From positions 8,413,501 through 8,477,500 of the forward strand of contig NZ_CP012333.1 of NCBI RefSeq assembly GCF_001263205.1: DNA of 64,000 bases, written 5' to 3'. The notes under the pieces are model-generated. The model did not search any database, was not told the origin of the DNA, and was given only the letters and a program-made list of their open reading frames with translations. This document shows, in pieces, positions 1-7,973 of the stretch. The first letter of the stretch is position 1. Each line of letters opens with the position of its first letter. This DNA is from Labilithrix luteola (lineage in GTDB: Bacteria; Myxococcota_A; Polyangia; Polyangiales; Polyangiaceae). The translations under genes and the position numbers were made by a program.

Positions 1-1
1 C

Positions 2-343
2 GACGGCGTCGCGAAACTCCAATCGGACTCGGCCCGCGTCGAACGAGCACGCGCGATGAACGCGCAGGTCTACACCGTTCAGATCTTTGCCAGCGCAACG
101 AGTGCGGGCGCCGCACGGATCGCCGAGCGCGCGAACGAGGCGGAGGTCGAAGACGATGGATTCTTCTTCGCTGGTGACGTCCCGGCGACGAATCCCATGG
201 CTCACGTGATCGAGGAGACGGTGCGTGGACGGCGCATGCACAAAGTCCTGATCGGCGCGTTCCTCGACCGTCCGGCGGCGCTTCGCACCTCGCACACCCT
301 CGCGCGGAACCTCGGAATCCCGACCTTCGTCCGTGCACTCTAG
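2..343 (+). CDS. C-terminal part of a SPOR-domain protein (5' truncated)
   Basis: The reading frame is open from the left edge of the window, so this is the end of a longer gene. The last about 90 residues read as a SPOR-type fold: a YTVQIFASAT strand, a helix of alternating Ala/Arg/Glu, a central strand/loop, then HKVLIGAFLDRPAA and a second helix ending in a short strand at the stop. SPOR domains bind denuded peptidoglycan glycan strands, usually at division septa, and commonly end septal proteins. The first internal Met is at position 56, but the frame continues upstream without a stop, so that Met is probably not the start. The upstream part and any membrane anchor lie outside the window. 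Confidence 0.6.
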   Translation, partial: DGVAKLQSDSARVERARAMNAQVYTVQIFASATSAGAARIAERANEAEVEDDGFFFAGDVPATNPMAHVIEETVRGRRMHKVLIGAFLDRPAALRTSHTLARNLGIPTFVRAL

Positions 344-403
344 AGCGCAACTCGGTTGCGCTGATTGAATAGTCAAACGGAGTTCGCGACAGACTTGTGC
401 AAA

Positions 404-456
404 GGACCGAGGATTTCGGGGCCCTCGCCCACCGTGGGCCCCGAAATTCTCGGTCC
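404..456. terminator. Large perfect hairpin between convergent genes
   Basis: Arms at 404-424 and 436-456 pair over 21 positions with one G-T (G-U in RNA) and an 11-base loop. It lies between two convergent genes ending at 343 and 485, the expected place for a bidirectional terminator. There is no T-tract on either side, so it may act as an mRNA 3' end stabiliser or a Rho-assisted stop rather than a classical intrinsic terminator. Confidence 0.6.
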
Positions 457-484
457 GTGCAAGTGGTCGCCGCAGTCGTCGACG

Positions 485-778
485 TCAGCGGGCTACCTTG
501 TGCACGGTAACCTCGCCGGTCGTGATCTGTGGCGGGTTGGGAAGCAGCGAAGTCAGCCTCTCGTGGACGAGGGTGGCAGCTCGTCGATTCGACTCCTCGA
601 CGCCAGCCTTGTCCTGAAAGACGCTGGTGGAGAGCACGACTCCACCGTCCGCTTCGATCCAGTCGTAGGAGACGAACCCTGGGATGTCCAAGACGAGCGG
701 TAGATAAGCCTCTTCCACCAAGCGCCCGACCTCACGAGGATTGGTCACTCCCTCGTATCTTCGTACGGCCGCGTACAT
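485..778 (-). CDS. Small ABM-type monooxygenase-fold protein
   Basis: The 97-residue product starts MYAAVRRYEG and has the layout of the antibiotic biosynthesis monooxygenase (dimeric ferredoxin-like) superfamily: beta strand, helix with EVGRLVEEAYLPLVLD, then GFVSYDWIEADGG and FQDKAGVEESNRRA. Such proteins act on small aromatic or haem-like substrates or are stress-related dimers of unknown role; the substrate cannot be told from sequence. The start at 778 is chosen because an AAGGAGG ribosome site lies five bases upstream; a longer frame to 817 has no such site. It converges on the SPOR gene, with the 404-456 hairpin in the gap. Confidence 0.65.
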   Translation of the reverse strand: MYAAVRRYEGVTNPREVGRLVEEAYLPLVLDIPGFVSYDWIEADGGVVLSTSVFQDKAGVEESNRRAATLVHERLTSLLPNPPQITTGEVTVHKVAR

Positions 779-1002
779 GACGTCCTCCTTGTGCGGGAAG
801 TGCGCGGTTCGCTGCATGCCGCGTGCCCTTGGCGAGCCGCCAGCTCATCGCTGGATCTGACTCCGACATCGCTCGAGAGCGCGACCACGCCTGGACCGTT
901 CGCCAACTCGTTCGTACCAACGAAGCGCGCGAGACAGGCAAGACGCCCCGTCGCGCGCGACCCCTCGTTGCACCTGTGCTGCTGCGCTGGTACTCGCTAC
1001 GC

Positions 1003-2010
1003 ATGGGCGTGAGTACCCGCTATTTCGTTCGCAACGGCGTAGTCGCCTGTGAGCTGACGGGCTACGGCCGGACCATCGAGATCGACACCACCCTCGATCT
1101 CGCGTCATGGCGCGACCTCGGAGATGGCTACGCGGTCGACGCGCGCACAGTCGTGAGAGCCGGTGAGACGATCGACGACGCCGACGCCTCCACCTTCACT
1201 CTCCTGCGTGGCGGATGGGCCAAGGACGCCAACACTGTCTACAACGACGGCGCACCGGCCGACGCGCCCGACGACGGCCCGTGGGATCCAGCCTCCTTTG
1301 TCGCCTTTGGCGCGCGCTACATCGCTGACCGACGAGGCGTCTTCTGTTGGCGCTACGGCTACGACTGCTACGAGCTCAGCCTCGTTGACGGGGCCGCGGC
1401 CACATCCTTCGAGGAGATCGGCCTCACCTTCGGCCGCGACTGCGCATCGGGCGTGCTCTACAACAACGGCGTCGTCGAGCCCCAGATCGATGCCCCGACG
1501 TTCGAGCTTCGCGGCCGGTGGTTCGCCGTCGATCGGACGACCGTGCATCACCTTTGCTATGGCGGGAAGCACACCGACACTGTGTCGCTTGCTCGGCTCG
1601 ACGCCGACGCGAGCACCTTCATCATCCTCGGCGAGCACTACGCTGCGGATGCGCGCACCGTCTTCTACTTTCTCAACGACGACGGCGATGCTGATCTCGC
1701 AGAGCTACGCGCCTTGCCCGATGTGGTGCCGTCGGATTTCGAGTCTCTTCCAGCGATCGACCCTGGATATGCGCGCGCCGGCGACCGCATCCTCAACCAT
1801 GGGGAGGTCGAACGAGGAATTGCCGACGCGCGCACGTTCACGGCGCTCGCCCCTGGCTTTTGCCGAGACGCGCAGCATGTCTATCGCATGACGCGCACGC
1901 TCCGTGAGTTCGCGGGCGCGCAGACGTACAGCGTCGAGGTGCTCGTCCCCGCAGTCGTAGCCGGCGCGGATCCCGAGCACTTCACGCCCAGCGACTCCGA
2001 GCGCGAATGA
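1003..2010 (+). CDS. DKNYY-family repeat protein
   Basis: A 335-residue protein made of repeated DKNYY-type units. Each unit has a D-x-x-T-F strand (DASTFTLLRG, DAPTFELRGR, DASTFIILGE, DARTFTALAP) followed by a Y/F-A-x-D-x-x-x-V-Y/F strand (YAVDARTVV, YIADRRGVFCW, WFAVDRTTVH, YAADARTVFY, FCRDAQHVYR). In this family the repeats are thought to form a beta-rich, possibly propeller-like scaffold; no enzymatic role is known. No signal peptide is visible. The start at 1003 is chosen because the sequence upstream in the same frame (back to 823) is Arg-rich and unlike the repeats; the ribosome site is weak, so the exact start is uncertain. Confidence 0.65.
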   Translation: MGVSTRYFVRNGVVACELTGYGRTIEIDTTLDLASWRDLGDGYAVDARTVVRAGETIDDADASTFTLLRGGWAKDANTVYNDGAPADAPDDGPWDPASFVAFGARYIADRRGVFCWRYGYDCYELSLVDGAAATSFEEIGLTFGRDCASGVLYNNGVVEPQIDAPTFELRGRWFAVDRTTVHHLCYGGKHTDTVSLARLDADASTFIILGEHYAADARTVFYFLNDDGDADLAELRALPDVVPSDFESLPAIDPGYARAGDRILNHGEVERGIADARTFTALAPGFCRDAQHVYRMTRTLREFAGAQTYSVEVLVPAVVAGADPEHFTPSDSERE

Positions 2011-2113
2011 CGCTCCGCGCGCTCGATAAAGGAATCGCGATCGCGCGCGGCACGATCTTCTCGTCGCGCCAGCGGTTCTCGAGCTGCATCCGCATGAGCA
2101 CGACGAACCCGTG

Positions 2114-2170
2114 GCCTCGCGCATCGAGCGCGGTCGCCTCGCGCATCGAGCGCGGTCGCCTCGCGGTCGC
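2114..2170. repeat. 22-bp tandem repeat, about 2.3 copies
   Basis: The units at 2114-2135 and 2136-2157 are identical (gcctcgcgcatcgagcgcgg...), with a partial third copy to about 2165. It lies in the 336-base gap after the DKNYY gene. Frames crossing it give only Arg/Ala-rich text and I see no gene in 2011-2346. Confidence 0.6.
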
Positions 2171-2252
2171 TGCGTGGCTGCACAACGTGCTCGAGGGGCG
2201 CGTCGTCTGCCGCTGCTTCCAGGGAGGCTCGAGCGCTAGCGTTCTCGCCAGT

Positions 2253-2282
2253 GGCTCGGGATCACTCGAGCCCATTTTTTTT
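2253..2282 (+). terminator. Intrinsic terminator-like hairpin with T8 tract
   Basis: A ggctcg/cgagcc stem with an 8-base loop is followed by cca and eight T residues (2275-2282). This is the most classical Rho-independent terminator in the window. It sits about 240 bases after the DKNYY stop and just before the M17-domain gene at 2347. Confidence 0.6.
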
Positions 2283-2346
2283 CGAAGGCGCGTGAGAACG
2301 CAACGACGTCCAAGTTCGATACCGAATTTCATACGTCGATAGCGTC

Positions 2347-2883
2347 ATGACATCGTCAGTCCCCAACGCGCCGAAGCTCACCGTCGAGCTCGCGGTCGAA
2401 AGCCCTGTCGTCCACGACGTCGATCTCGTCGCGGTCGGCGTCATCACCTCGGGGGCGAGAGCTCCGTTGCAGGGAGCCGTGGCGGAGATCGACCGCTTGC
2501 TCGGCGGGCGCGTCGAACGCATGCGTCGCGACCACGGCGACGCCGAATCTGTCTTGGTGGACGGGGCTCCGGCGATCAAGGCGCGGCGAGTGCTTCTCCT
2601 CTGGCTCGGCGACGAAGCCACGCTCGACCTGGCACGACTCGAAGACGCTGCCTCGCGCGCGGTTCGACGCGCACTCGAAGTCGGCGCACGCGCGGTCGGG
2701 TTCGCGCCGGGCCTCCACGATGCAGGCGTGACGAAGCTCGCCGTCGACGCCGTTGCGCGCGCGGTCGCCTCCGGCGCACGTGCAGCCTTCGCCTCGGCAG
2801 GCGACACGCGAGGCGACCTCGTCTTCGCACTCGAGGTCTCCGAGCGAAATCGAGCGCTCGCCGCGGAAGGGCTCTCCTCGTGA
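2347..2883 (+). CDS. Stand-alone peptidase M17 N-terminal domain protein
   Basis: The 178 residues match the N-terminal macro-like domain of leucyl aminopeptidases (M17): D-L-V-A-V-G near residue 27, the GAVAEIDRLLGGR helix, KARRVLLLWLG, then alternating helices and strands ending in GDTRGDLVFALEVSE. The zinc-binding catalytic domain that normally follows (about 300 residues) is absent; the frame stops cleanly at 2883. In whole enzymes this domain helps hexamer assembly, and in PepA it contributes to DNA binding. Here it may have an independent binding role or be a relic. The start codon follows a short AT-rich stretch. The next small frame overlaps its stop codon. Confidence 0.65.
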   Translation: MTSSVPNAPKLTVELAVESPVVHDVDLVAVGVITSGARAPLQGAVAEIDRLLGGRVERMRRDHGDAESVLVDGAPAIKARRVLLLWLGDEATLDLARLEDAASRAVRRALEVGARAVGFAPGLHDAGVTKLAVDAVARAVASGARAAFASAGDTRGDLVFALEVSERNRALAAEGLSS

Positions 2884-3192
2884 ACGTGCGGCGCCTCCTC
2901 GGACTCGCCGCGACCCTCACGGCGTGCGGTCAACGTGCCAATCCCGGCGTCGTGACGGCGTCCGAGTTTCGCCTCGTCGACGGCGGTGATCCGCTCACGT
3001 AGGACCGCGTTACGGGCCTGCTGCAATTTCGCAAAAGACGGACTACGTCCACTGAGGCGCGGGCGTTCCTTGCTCCGTCACGGGTGTTTCGTTTTCCTTC
3101 TCTCCGAGGTCGTCGAATACCAGGACAACAACCGCGACGATCCGATGCGTTGGGGAGCGCAATTCGTCACGCTTCGTCCCTCGGCGGACTGA
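2880..3192 (+). pseudogene. Decayed small lipoprotein gene
   Basis: A GTG at 2880 overlaps the preceding stop and opens a 40-codon frame (stop at 3000-3002) beginning VNVRRLLGLAATLTACGQ, a short signal peptide with an LTAC lipobox, then SEFRLVDGGDPLT. After the stop another frame carries VEYQDNNRDDPMRWGAQFV and ends at 3190-3192, immediately before a stem-loop. The simplest reading is one former lipoprotein gene of about 100 residues broken by a frameshift. Alternatively the 40-residue peptide is made as such. No function is assigned. Confidence 0.4.
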
Positions 3193-3194
3193 AG

Positions 3195-3223
3195 GGAAGG
3201 CCGGCATGACACGCCCGCCTTCC
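3195..3223 (+). terminator. Stem-loop after the decayed lipoprotein frame
   Basis: A ten-base stem with one mismatch (3195-3204 with 3214-3223) begins three bases after the stop at 3192. No strong T-tract follows. Its position supports the idea that a gene once ended at 3192. Confidence 0.4.
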
Positions 3224-3321
3224 ACTTTGTGCCACAGAGTGCCAGCCATCGCGGGGGCTCGAGGAATATAGGGACTGTATGCAGCGGAGGGGTGGCACGC
3301 TGCGTGCTCGGTGCCGGGCCC

Positions 3322-4665
3322 ATGCGCCCTCGTGACTTGTCTTCGCTCTTCGCCGCCATTCTCGCTCTGAGCGCGACTGGCAGTTCGATCGTGGCTTGTG
3401 GTGGGGGGGTCGATGGACCCGCCGCTTCGTCCGATTCGCCGCCCAGGACGAACAACCCTACGAACCCTAGCGTGCCGTACACGTCTCCCTTTGCCTGCTA
3501 TCCGGAGCAGAAGGCCTTCGAGGCGCTCCGCGTCTCGCTCGGCGTGGACTACATCTCGTATCGGTGGAACGATGGTTCTGGCGGCGTCGTCCAAACGTCG
3601 GATCAGGCCGGCGAGCCGTGCAAGTCGGCGAGCAATCAGGACGCATGCACCACGGCACTCGCCGAGGCAAATAGCAATACCTCGCTATTTAGCACCGTCG
3701 GATCGCTCTCCGCGATCTCCTTTCTGGTGGTCACTCAAGGCGACGACGTGATCGTCGTAGGTAGTCGACAGGCCATGCTCGATCTCTTCGGCTCGATCGA
3801 CAGCCCGGCGAAAGCTTACTTCATCGCGAGGCAAGGCAGCTACCAACCGACCTGCGACTCCCCATGGATCGCCGAAGTCGACGGCTCGTGGATCCTTCGC
3901 GCGTCGAGGATCGTGAAGGACTGCCCGATCCAGTACGCGGACGTCGTACTCCGCATCGGTCGTGACGGCACCGTGTCCGAAGTCGAACGTACATTGCGCG
4001 CCGAGACGAATAGCTGCGCAGGTCGCCGTCCCGAGGGGCTCGTTCCCGCGATGGCGTCGGCGTCGTCCGTCGTGGGCTCGTGGTTCGCGACGATGGCGCA
4101 CCTCGAAGCGGCATCCGTCCACGCCTTCCGCGTCCTCCGGGACGAGCTCGTCCAGCACGGTGCGCCGAAGACGCTCGTGGCTCGCGCCGAACGCGCGATG
4201 CGCGACGAAGTTCGGCATGCCGCGATGATGGGCCGCTTCGCCCGTCGCCACGGTGCAGCGGTTGCCGCCGTCGTCGTCGCACCTCACGCACATCGTTCGC
4301 TCGAGGAGATGGCGCTCGAGAACGCGCGCGAGGGCTGCGTTCGCGAGCTCTATGGCGCGCTCGAAGCCTCCTGGCAGGCGGCGTCGGCGACCGACCCAGA
4401 GCTGGCGCAGACCATGAAGACGATCGCCGACGACGAGACGCGGCACGCCGAGCTCTCTCTCGACGTCGCCGAGTGGCTGTCCACCAAGCTCGACGCCGTC
4501 GCGAACGCTCGCATCGCCGCGGTTCGTATCGCCGCGTTCCGCGAGCTCGCTGACGAGGTCGCGCGCGGCCGCTCCAGCGATCTCGAGCGCGTGGGCCTAC
4601 CGAACGCCGCCGAAGCGGCGTTCCTCGTCGAACGTCTCGAAAGCGCGCTCGCCGTCGCAGCCTGA
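3322..4665 (+). CDS. Lipoprotein with C-terminal ferritin-like di-iron domain
   Basis: A 447-residue lipoprotein. The N-terminus is a signal peptide with Cys at residue 26 (SSIVACGG) and a Ser/Pro/Asn spacer. A middle region of about 200 residues is unassigned. From about residue 255 the protein is a four-helix ferritin-like domain with iron-ligand-type residues in order: HLEAASVHAF, MRDEVRHAAMMGRFARRHG, MALENAREG and DDETRHAELS (the E/D-x-x-H pairs are clear). Ferritin-like proteins bind di-iron centres for oxygen or peroxide chemistry; an outer-envelope-anchored form suggests a redox or metal role outside the cytoplasm (inference). The start at 3322 is chosen because it gives an exact signal peptide; the in-frame extension to 3229 does not. 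Confidence 0.7.
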   Translation: MRPRDLSSLFAAILALSATGSSIVACGGGVDGPAASSDSPPRTNNPTNPSVPYTSPFACYPEQKAFEALRVSLGVDYISYRWNDGSGGVVQTSDQAGEPCKSASNQDACTTALAEANSNTSLFSTVGSLSAISFLVVTQGDDVIVVGSRQAMLDLFGSIDSPAKAYFIARQGSYQPTCDSPWIAEVDGSWILRASRIVKDCPIQYADVVLRIGRDGTVSEVERTLRAETNSCAGRRPEGLVPAMASASSVVGSWFATMAHLEAASVHAFRVLRDELVQHGAPKTLVARAERAMRDEVRHAAMMGRFARRHGAAVAAVVVAPHAHRSLEEMALENAREGCVRELYGALEASWQAASATDPELAQTMKTIADDETRHAELSLDVAEWLSTKLDAVANARIAAVRIAAFRELADEVARGRSSDLERVGLPNAAEAAFLVERLESALAVAA

Positions 4666-4945
4666 CGGGAGCACGCTTCGCGGGTGTCTGCGGCGCTTCG
4701 CAATTTGGGGCGCCTAGAGCCATGAGCGCGCCCTAGGTCATGTGGCGGAGCCCGCCCCGGCGCAGTACCGCGAGAGTGGGCGTCCGCTCGAGCACCGAAT
4801 CCAAGGTGCGCGCGCCGCCTGAGCGCCACCGTCGAACGGACGCACATGGCGCTCGTCTTGCAGCGACGGCGAGGGTCCCGCCTACTTGCATGCAGTGGCG
4901 GGAACGCGGGTGTTTGCGTGCGTAGATCATGAACTGGAGCGTGTC

Positions 4946-5350
4946 ATGAGAACCCTCTTGATGATGTCCGTCGCGGGGATGATCGCGTTGTCCGTAGGCG
5001 CCTGCCAGTCCGAGCAGAAATCCGAACAGAAGCTATGCGCAGCAGCCTCGTCATTCCGCGTCCACGTCGCCGAGCTCGATCGGATGACCCCGCAGTCGAC
5101 CGTCGCGGAATTGCGCGCCGCGACCGATAGGGTCAACAACGACGCGAATGAAATTCAGAGGACCGCGCGCAAGATGAACACGCCGACAGCAGAGCAATTC
5201 AACGCTGCGGTGAAGCAACTGAAACGTGACTCCGACGCCATGCCGAGCAACGCGACACTCGGAGACGTTCAAGGTCAGCTCGCCACGGACGTGCGAAATG
5301 TACGGATCACCGGACAAGCGCTTACGACAGAAGCCGGCTGTCCCGCGTAG
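4946..5350 (+). CDS. Small predicted lipoprotein, helical
   Basis: A 134-residue product with a signal peptide MRTLLMMSVAGMIALSVGAC (lipobox Cys 20). The mature part is charged and mostly alpha-helical (AELRAATDRVNNDANEI, then FNAAVKQLKRDSDAM), with a Cys near the start and one near the end (AGCPA). No family recognised. Its size and helices resemble small periplasmic coiled-coil lipoproteins. The start at 4946 is preceded by a purine-rich ggagc. The 280-base gap before it holds nothing I can name. Confidence 0.6.
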   Translation: MRTLLMMSVAGMIALSVGACQSEQKSEQKLCAAASSFRVHVAELDRMTPQSTVAELRAATDRVNNDANEIQRTARKMNTPTAEQFNAAVKQLKRDSDAMPSNATLGDVQGQLATDVRNVRITGQALTTEAGCPA

Positions 5351-5406
5351 ATGCTAACTGAAGGTGCCCGCGAGCCGCCCGGTCCACGTCACCCTGTTCG
5401 AGTGAG

Positions 5407-7071
5407 TTAGAACGTCACGGGGATCGGCGTGGGGGCATCCGTGAACGTGCCGTTGCCGAGTTGACCATCGGCGTTTCGCCCCCAGCAGACGAAGCCGCTG
5501 GCCATTGCCGCGCAGATGTACTGGTCGCCGACCATGATCTTGGTTGCGCCGGAGACGCTCGGGATCGACAGGGGCGCGGTCACGTGGATGATCGTCGCGT
5601 CGCTGGTGAGCGTTTTCCAGTAGTTGTCGCCCCAACAGGAGACCGTTCCACCCTTGCGTGCGCAGGAGACGTCGCCTCGCGTGGAGATCTCGTCCACCGA
5701 ACCGGAGAGCCCTTGCACCGCGACCGGCGTCGGTCGGTCGGTCTCGGATCCGTCGCCGAGCTGTCCGGTGCCGTTCCAGCCCCAACATCGGACCGATCCG
5801 TTGCCGAGGAGGGCGCATACGTGGGCGACGCCGGCGCGGATCGCCACGACGTTCGAACCGAGACCGACGACGCCTGATGGAACCAAGACCTTGGCGACTC
5901 CGCTTCCGTCACCGACTTGCCCCAAGCCGTTGCCGCCCCAGCATTTCACCGCGCCGGCGCCGAGCCGTGCGCAGGTCGCAGAGCCCCCCGCGGTGACCTC
6001 GAGCACTCCGCTGAGACCCGAGACGGGCACCGCGCGCGGGCGATTGGTCGTCGATCCGTCTCCCAGCTGACCATATTGGTTGTCGCCCCAACACTGCACT
6101 TCGCCGCTGACGAGCAACGCACACGCGTGGCTCACCCCCATCGCGATCTGCTTGACCGGGCCGCTCAGGTTCGTGACGTCGACGGGCTTGGTACTGATCG
6201 AGATGTTCGTCGGGGCGCCGAGCTGACCTTGGGCATTGTTGCCCCAGCACTTGACCCCGCCGACATTCGTCACCGCGCACGAAAACCACGCACTCAGAGC
6301 GACGTGCGTAGCACCACCGCCGAGGTCGACGACGTTCGTAGGGGTGGGCACCTTCGTGGGGCTGGACGTTCCGGTTCCGATCTGCCCATGGTCGTTGGAC
6401 CCCCAGCAGCGCACCGTCCCTTGGCTGGTGAGACCACACGTGTGGCCGGACCCAGGAACGAGCGTGGGGGTGATGGATCCGACCGGGACGGCGTTGCACG
6501 TCGTCCCGCTGAGAGCGGTTCCGACGGGGCACTCGGGTCGGCATTTCGCCTGGTCACAGCGCGCGCTGCCACCCTGGGGGACGTCGCATGTTTTGCCGCA
6601 CGATCCGCAGTTGAGCGGATCACTCGCGATCGCTCGGCAGACACCTCCACAATCGACCGCGTCGCCGCCGCAAGCGAGAGGTGGCGGCGCGCCCGGCACG
6701 CACGTCGTGCCTTGAAGCTCGTATCCCGAGGCGCAGCTTCGGGTGCACGTTCCGTTCTTGCACGCGATGTTTCCGTGCGCGGGGGCCTTGCCGCACGTCA
6801 CACCGCATCCCCCGCAGTTCGTCTCGCTCGACGACGTTTTTGTCTCGCACCCGTCACTCGGATCGCCGTTGCAGTCGGCCGTTTGCGGTGAGCACACCCC
6901 GGATGGGTTCACGCCGTCGTCGTCAGGAGGCGTTTCGCCGGTCTCGTCGCGGCCGCCGTCTCGCGTCGACGTGATCGCGGCCTGTTCACTGTCGCTGCTG
7001 CATCCGGCAAGCGAGCTCAGCGCCGCGAGGACCGCGACGCGGAAGGAGAAGAGCGAAATACGATACCGCAT
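5407..7071 (-). CDS. RCC1-repeat (beta-propeller) lipoprotein
   Basis: A 554-residue lipoprotein: signal peptide to LAGC (Cys 24), an acidic linker, a Cys-rich segment (about 55-190) with CGGCGVTCGK and NCGSCGKTCD motifs typical of myxobacterial surface lipoproteins, and about seven RCC1-type units to the end. The units share the C-x-L/V-x-x-G-x-V-x-C-W-G-x-N-x-x-G-Q-L/I-G pattern (for example VRCWGSNDHGQIGTG, VQCWGDNQYGQLGDG, VRCWGWNGTGQLGDG). RCC1 units form a seven-bladed propeller; in Myxococcota such lipoproteins are numerous and of unknown ligand. It converges on the small lipoprotein gene ending at 5350. Confidence 0.85.
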   Translation of the reverse strand: MRYRISLFSFRVAVLAALSSLAGCSSDSEQAAITSTRDGGRDETGETPPDDDGVNPSGVCSPQTADCNGDPSDGCETKTSSSETNCGGCGVTCGKAPAHGNIACKNGTCTRSCASGYELQGTTCVPGAPPPLACGGDAVDCGGVCRAIASDPLNCGSCGKTCDVPQGGSARCDQAKCRPECPVGTALSGTTCNAVPVGSITPTLVPGSGHTCGLTSQGTVRCWGSNDHGQIGTGTSSPTKVPTPTNVVDLGGGATHVALSAWFSCAVTNVGGVKCWGNNAQGQLGAPTNISISTKPVDVTNLSGPVKQIAMGVSHACALLVSGEVQCWGDNQYGQLGDGSTTNRPRAVPVSGLSGVLEVTAGGSATCARLGAGAVKCWGGNGLGQVGDGSGVAKVLVPSGVVGLGSNVVAIRAGVAHVCALLGNGSVRCWGWNGTGQLGDGSETDRPTPVAVQGLSGSVDEISTRGDVSCARKGGTVSCWGDNYWKTLTSDATIIHVTAPLSIPSVSGATKIMVGDQYICAAMASGFVCWGRNADGQLGNGTFTDAPTPIPVTF

Positions 7072-7552
7072 ACCTCTGAGTGCTCATCGTCGAGGTCGGC
7101 TACGAAGAAATCTTCGCGCGCGTGACGACGAGCTCACTTTGCGTTCCACGCCACGAAACGAGCTGCGTTGAGCGCCTGCCGAGGCACTAAACGACTCCCG
7201 CGCCAACGTTCATTGCCCGGTGTGGCCTCTCCGTCGCGAGCGTCGAAGGCCTCACGATCCTCCGAAACGAAAGTCGCCACGAGGTCTGGTTTCCCGTGCC
7301 CGCGTTCTGACCAATCGCGCTACGTTCGCGGCTGCGTCGGCGCGCTCGAGCTGGAATCTGTCGCGCATCGCGTCCGCGTGGCGGCAAGCGTGAGCGCGTC
7401 GCGGCAACGATCTCTGCCATCTGCACGGTGGCCACCGATGCCGCGTCGCTTCTCAGCCCTGCCATTCCGGGCGAATCGCGTGAGCCACCTGACAACCTAT
7501 CGAACTGACATAGCTTCGTAGGAGGTGATAGCTGCCTCGCAAGGAGCGGGAC
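7072..7552. other. 480-base gap without a convincing gene
   Basis: This separates the divergent RCC1 lipoprotein and the small monooxygenase-fold gene, so it must hold both promoters. Frames of about 100 codons on both strands are Arg/Ser-rich and look non-coding. A near-perfect anti-16S match (taggaggtgat, 7519-7529) occurs here without a start codon at the right distance. Confidence 0.5.
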
Positions 7553-7849
7553 ATGATCGGCGTATTCGTTACCTTTCGCTACCGAGACAACTTCGATGAA
7601 CGAGCTGTGCGGAAGATCGCTGACACCGCACGCTCGAAGTTCGAGGGAATGCCAGGGCTACGCTCGAAGGCGTTCACACTCAATCCCGTGAAGCGTGAGG
7701 CCACGAACTTCTACGTTTGGGAATCGGAGGACGCAGCGAAAGCGTTCTTTACCGATGAGGTTCTTGCTCGAGTTACCGATCTCTACGGCGTACGCCCTAG
7801 CGTCGAGTTCGTGCAGATTGCCTCTCTCGTGGAAAACGCTCGTCGCTAG
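7553..7849 (+). CDS. YdhR/ABM-like small monooxygenase-fold protein
   Basis: The 98-residue protein has a ferredoxin-like layout: MIGVFVTFRY strand, charged helix, FEGMPGLRSKAFTLNP, then NFYVWESEDAAKAFF and a final strand VEFVQIASLVE. This is the pattern of YdhR-type putative monooxygenases of the dimeric alpha/beta barrel superfamily. Substrate unknown. AAGGAG lies seven bases before the ATG and fixes the start. It stands alone, pointing toward the convergent lipoprotein gene that ends at 7974. Confidence 0.65.
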   Translation: MIGVFVTFRYRDNFDERAVRKIADTARSKFEGMPGLRSKAFTLNPVKREATNFYVWESEDAAKAFFTDEVLARVTDLYGVRPSVEFVQIASLVENARR

Positions 7850-7973
7850 ACGCGCGGCTATCGCTTCGCCCAGCAGCCGAAAGGCCGCAACTCGTCCGTG
7901 CGCGAGCGCTTCGTCCGAGACGCCCTCACGCTCATCTTCGTTCGTGACGACGAGTTGGGGGAGGCGGGCGCAC

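Noticed and set aside
2007..2342. 111-codon ORF overlapping the DKNYY stop
   Set aside because: Arg/Ser-rich, spans a tandem repeat and a terminator-like hairpin; no protein-like pattern.
7519..7529. Perfect ribosome-binding-site-like sequence
   Set aside because: No start codon at 4-10 bases; the real site for 7553 is the nearer AAGGAG.
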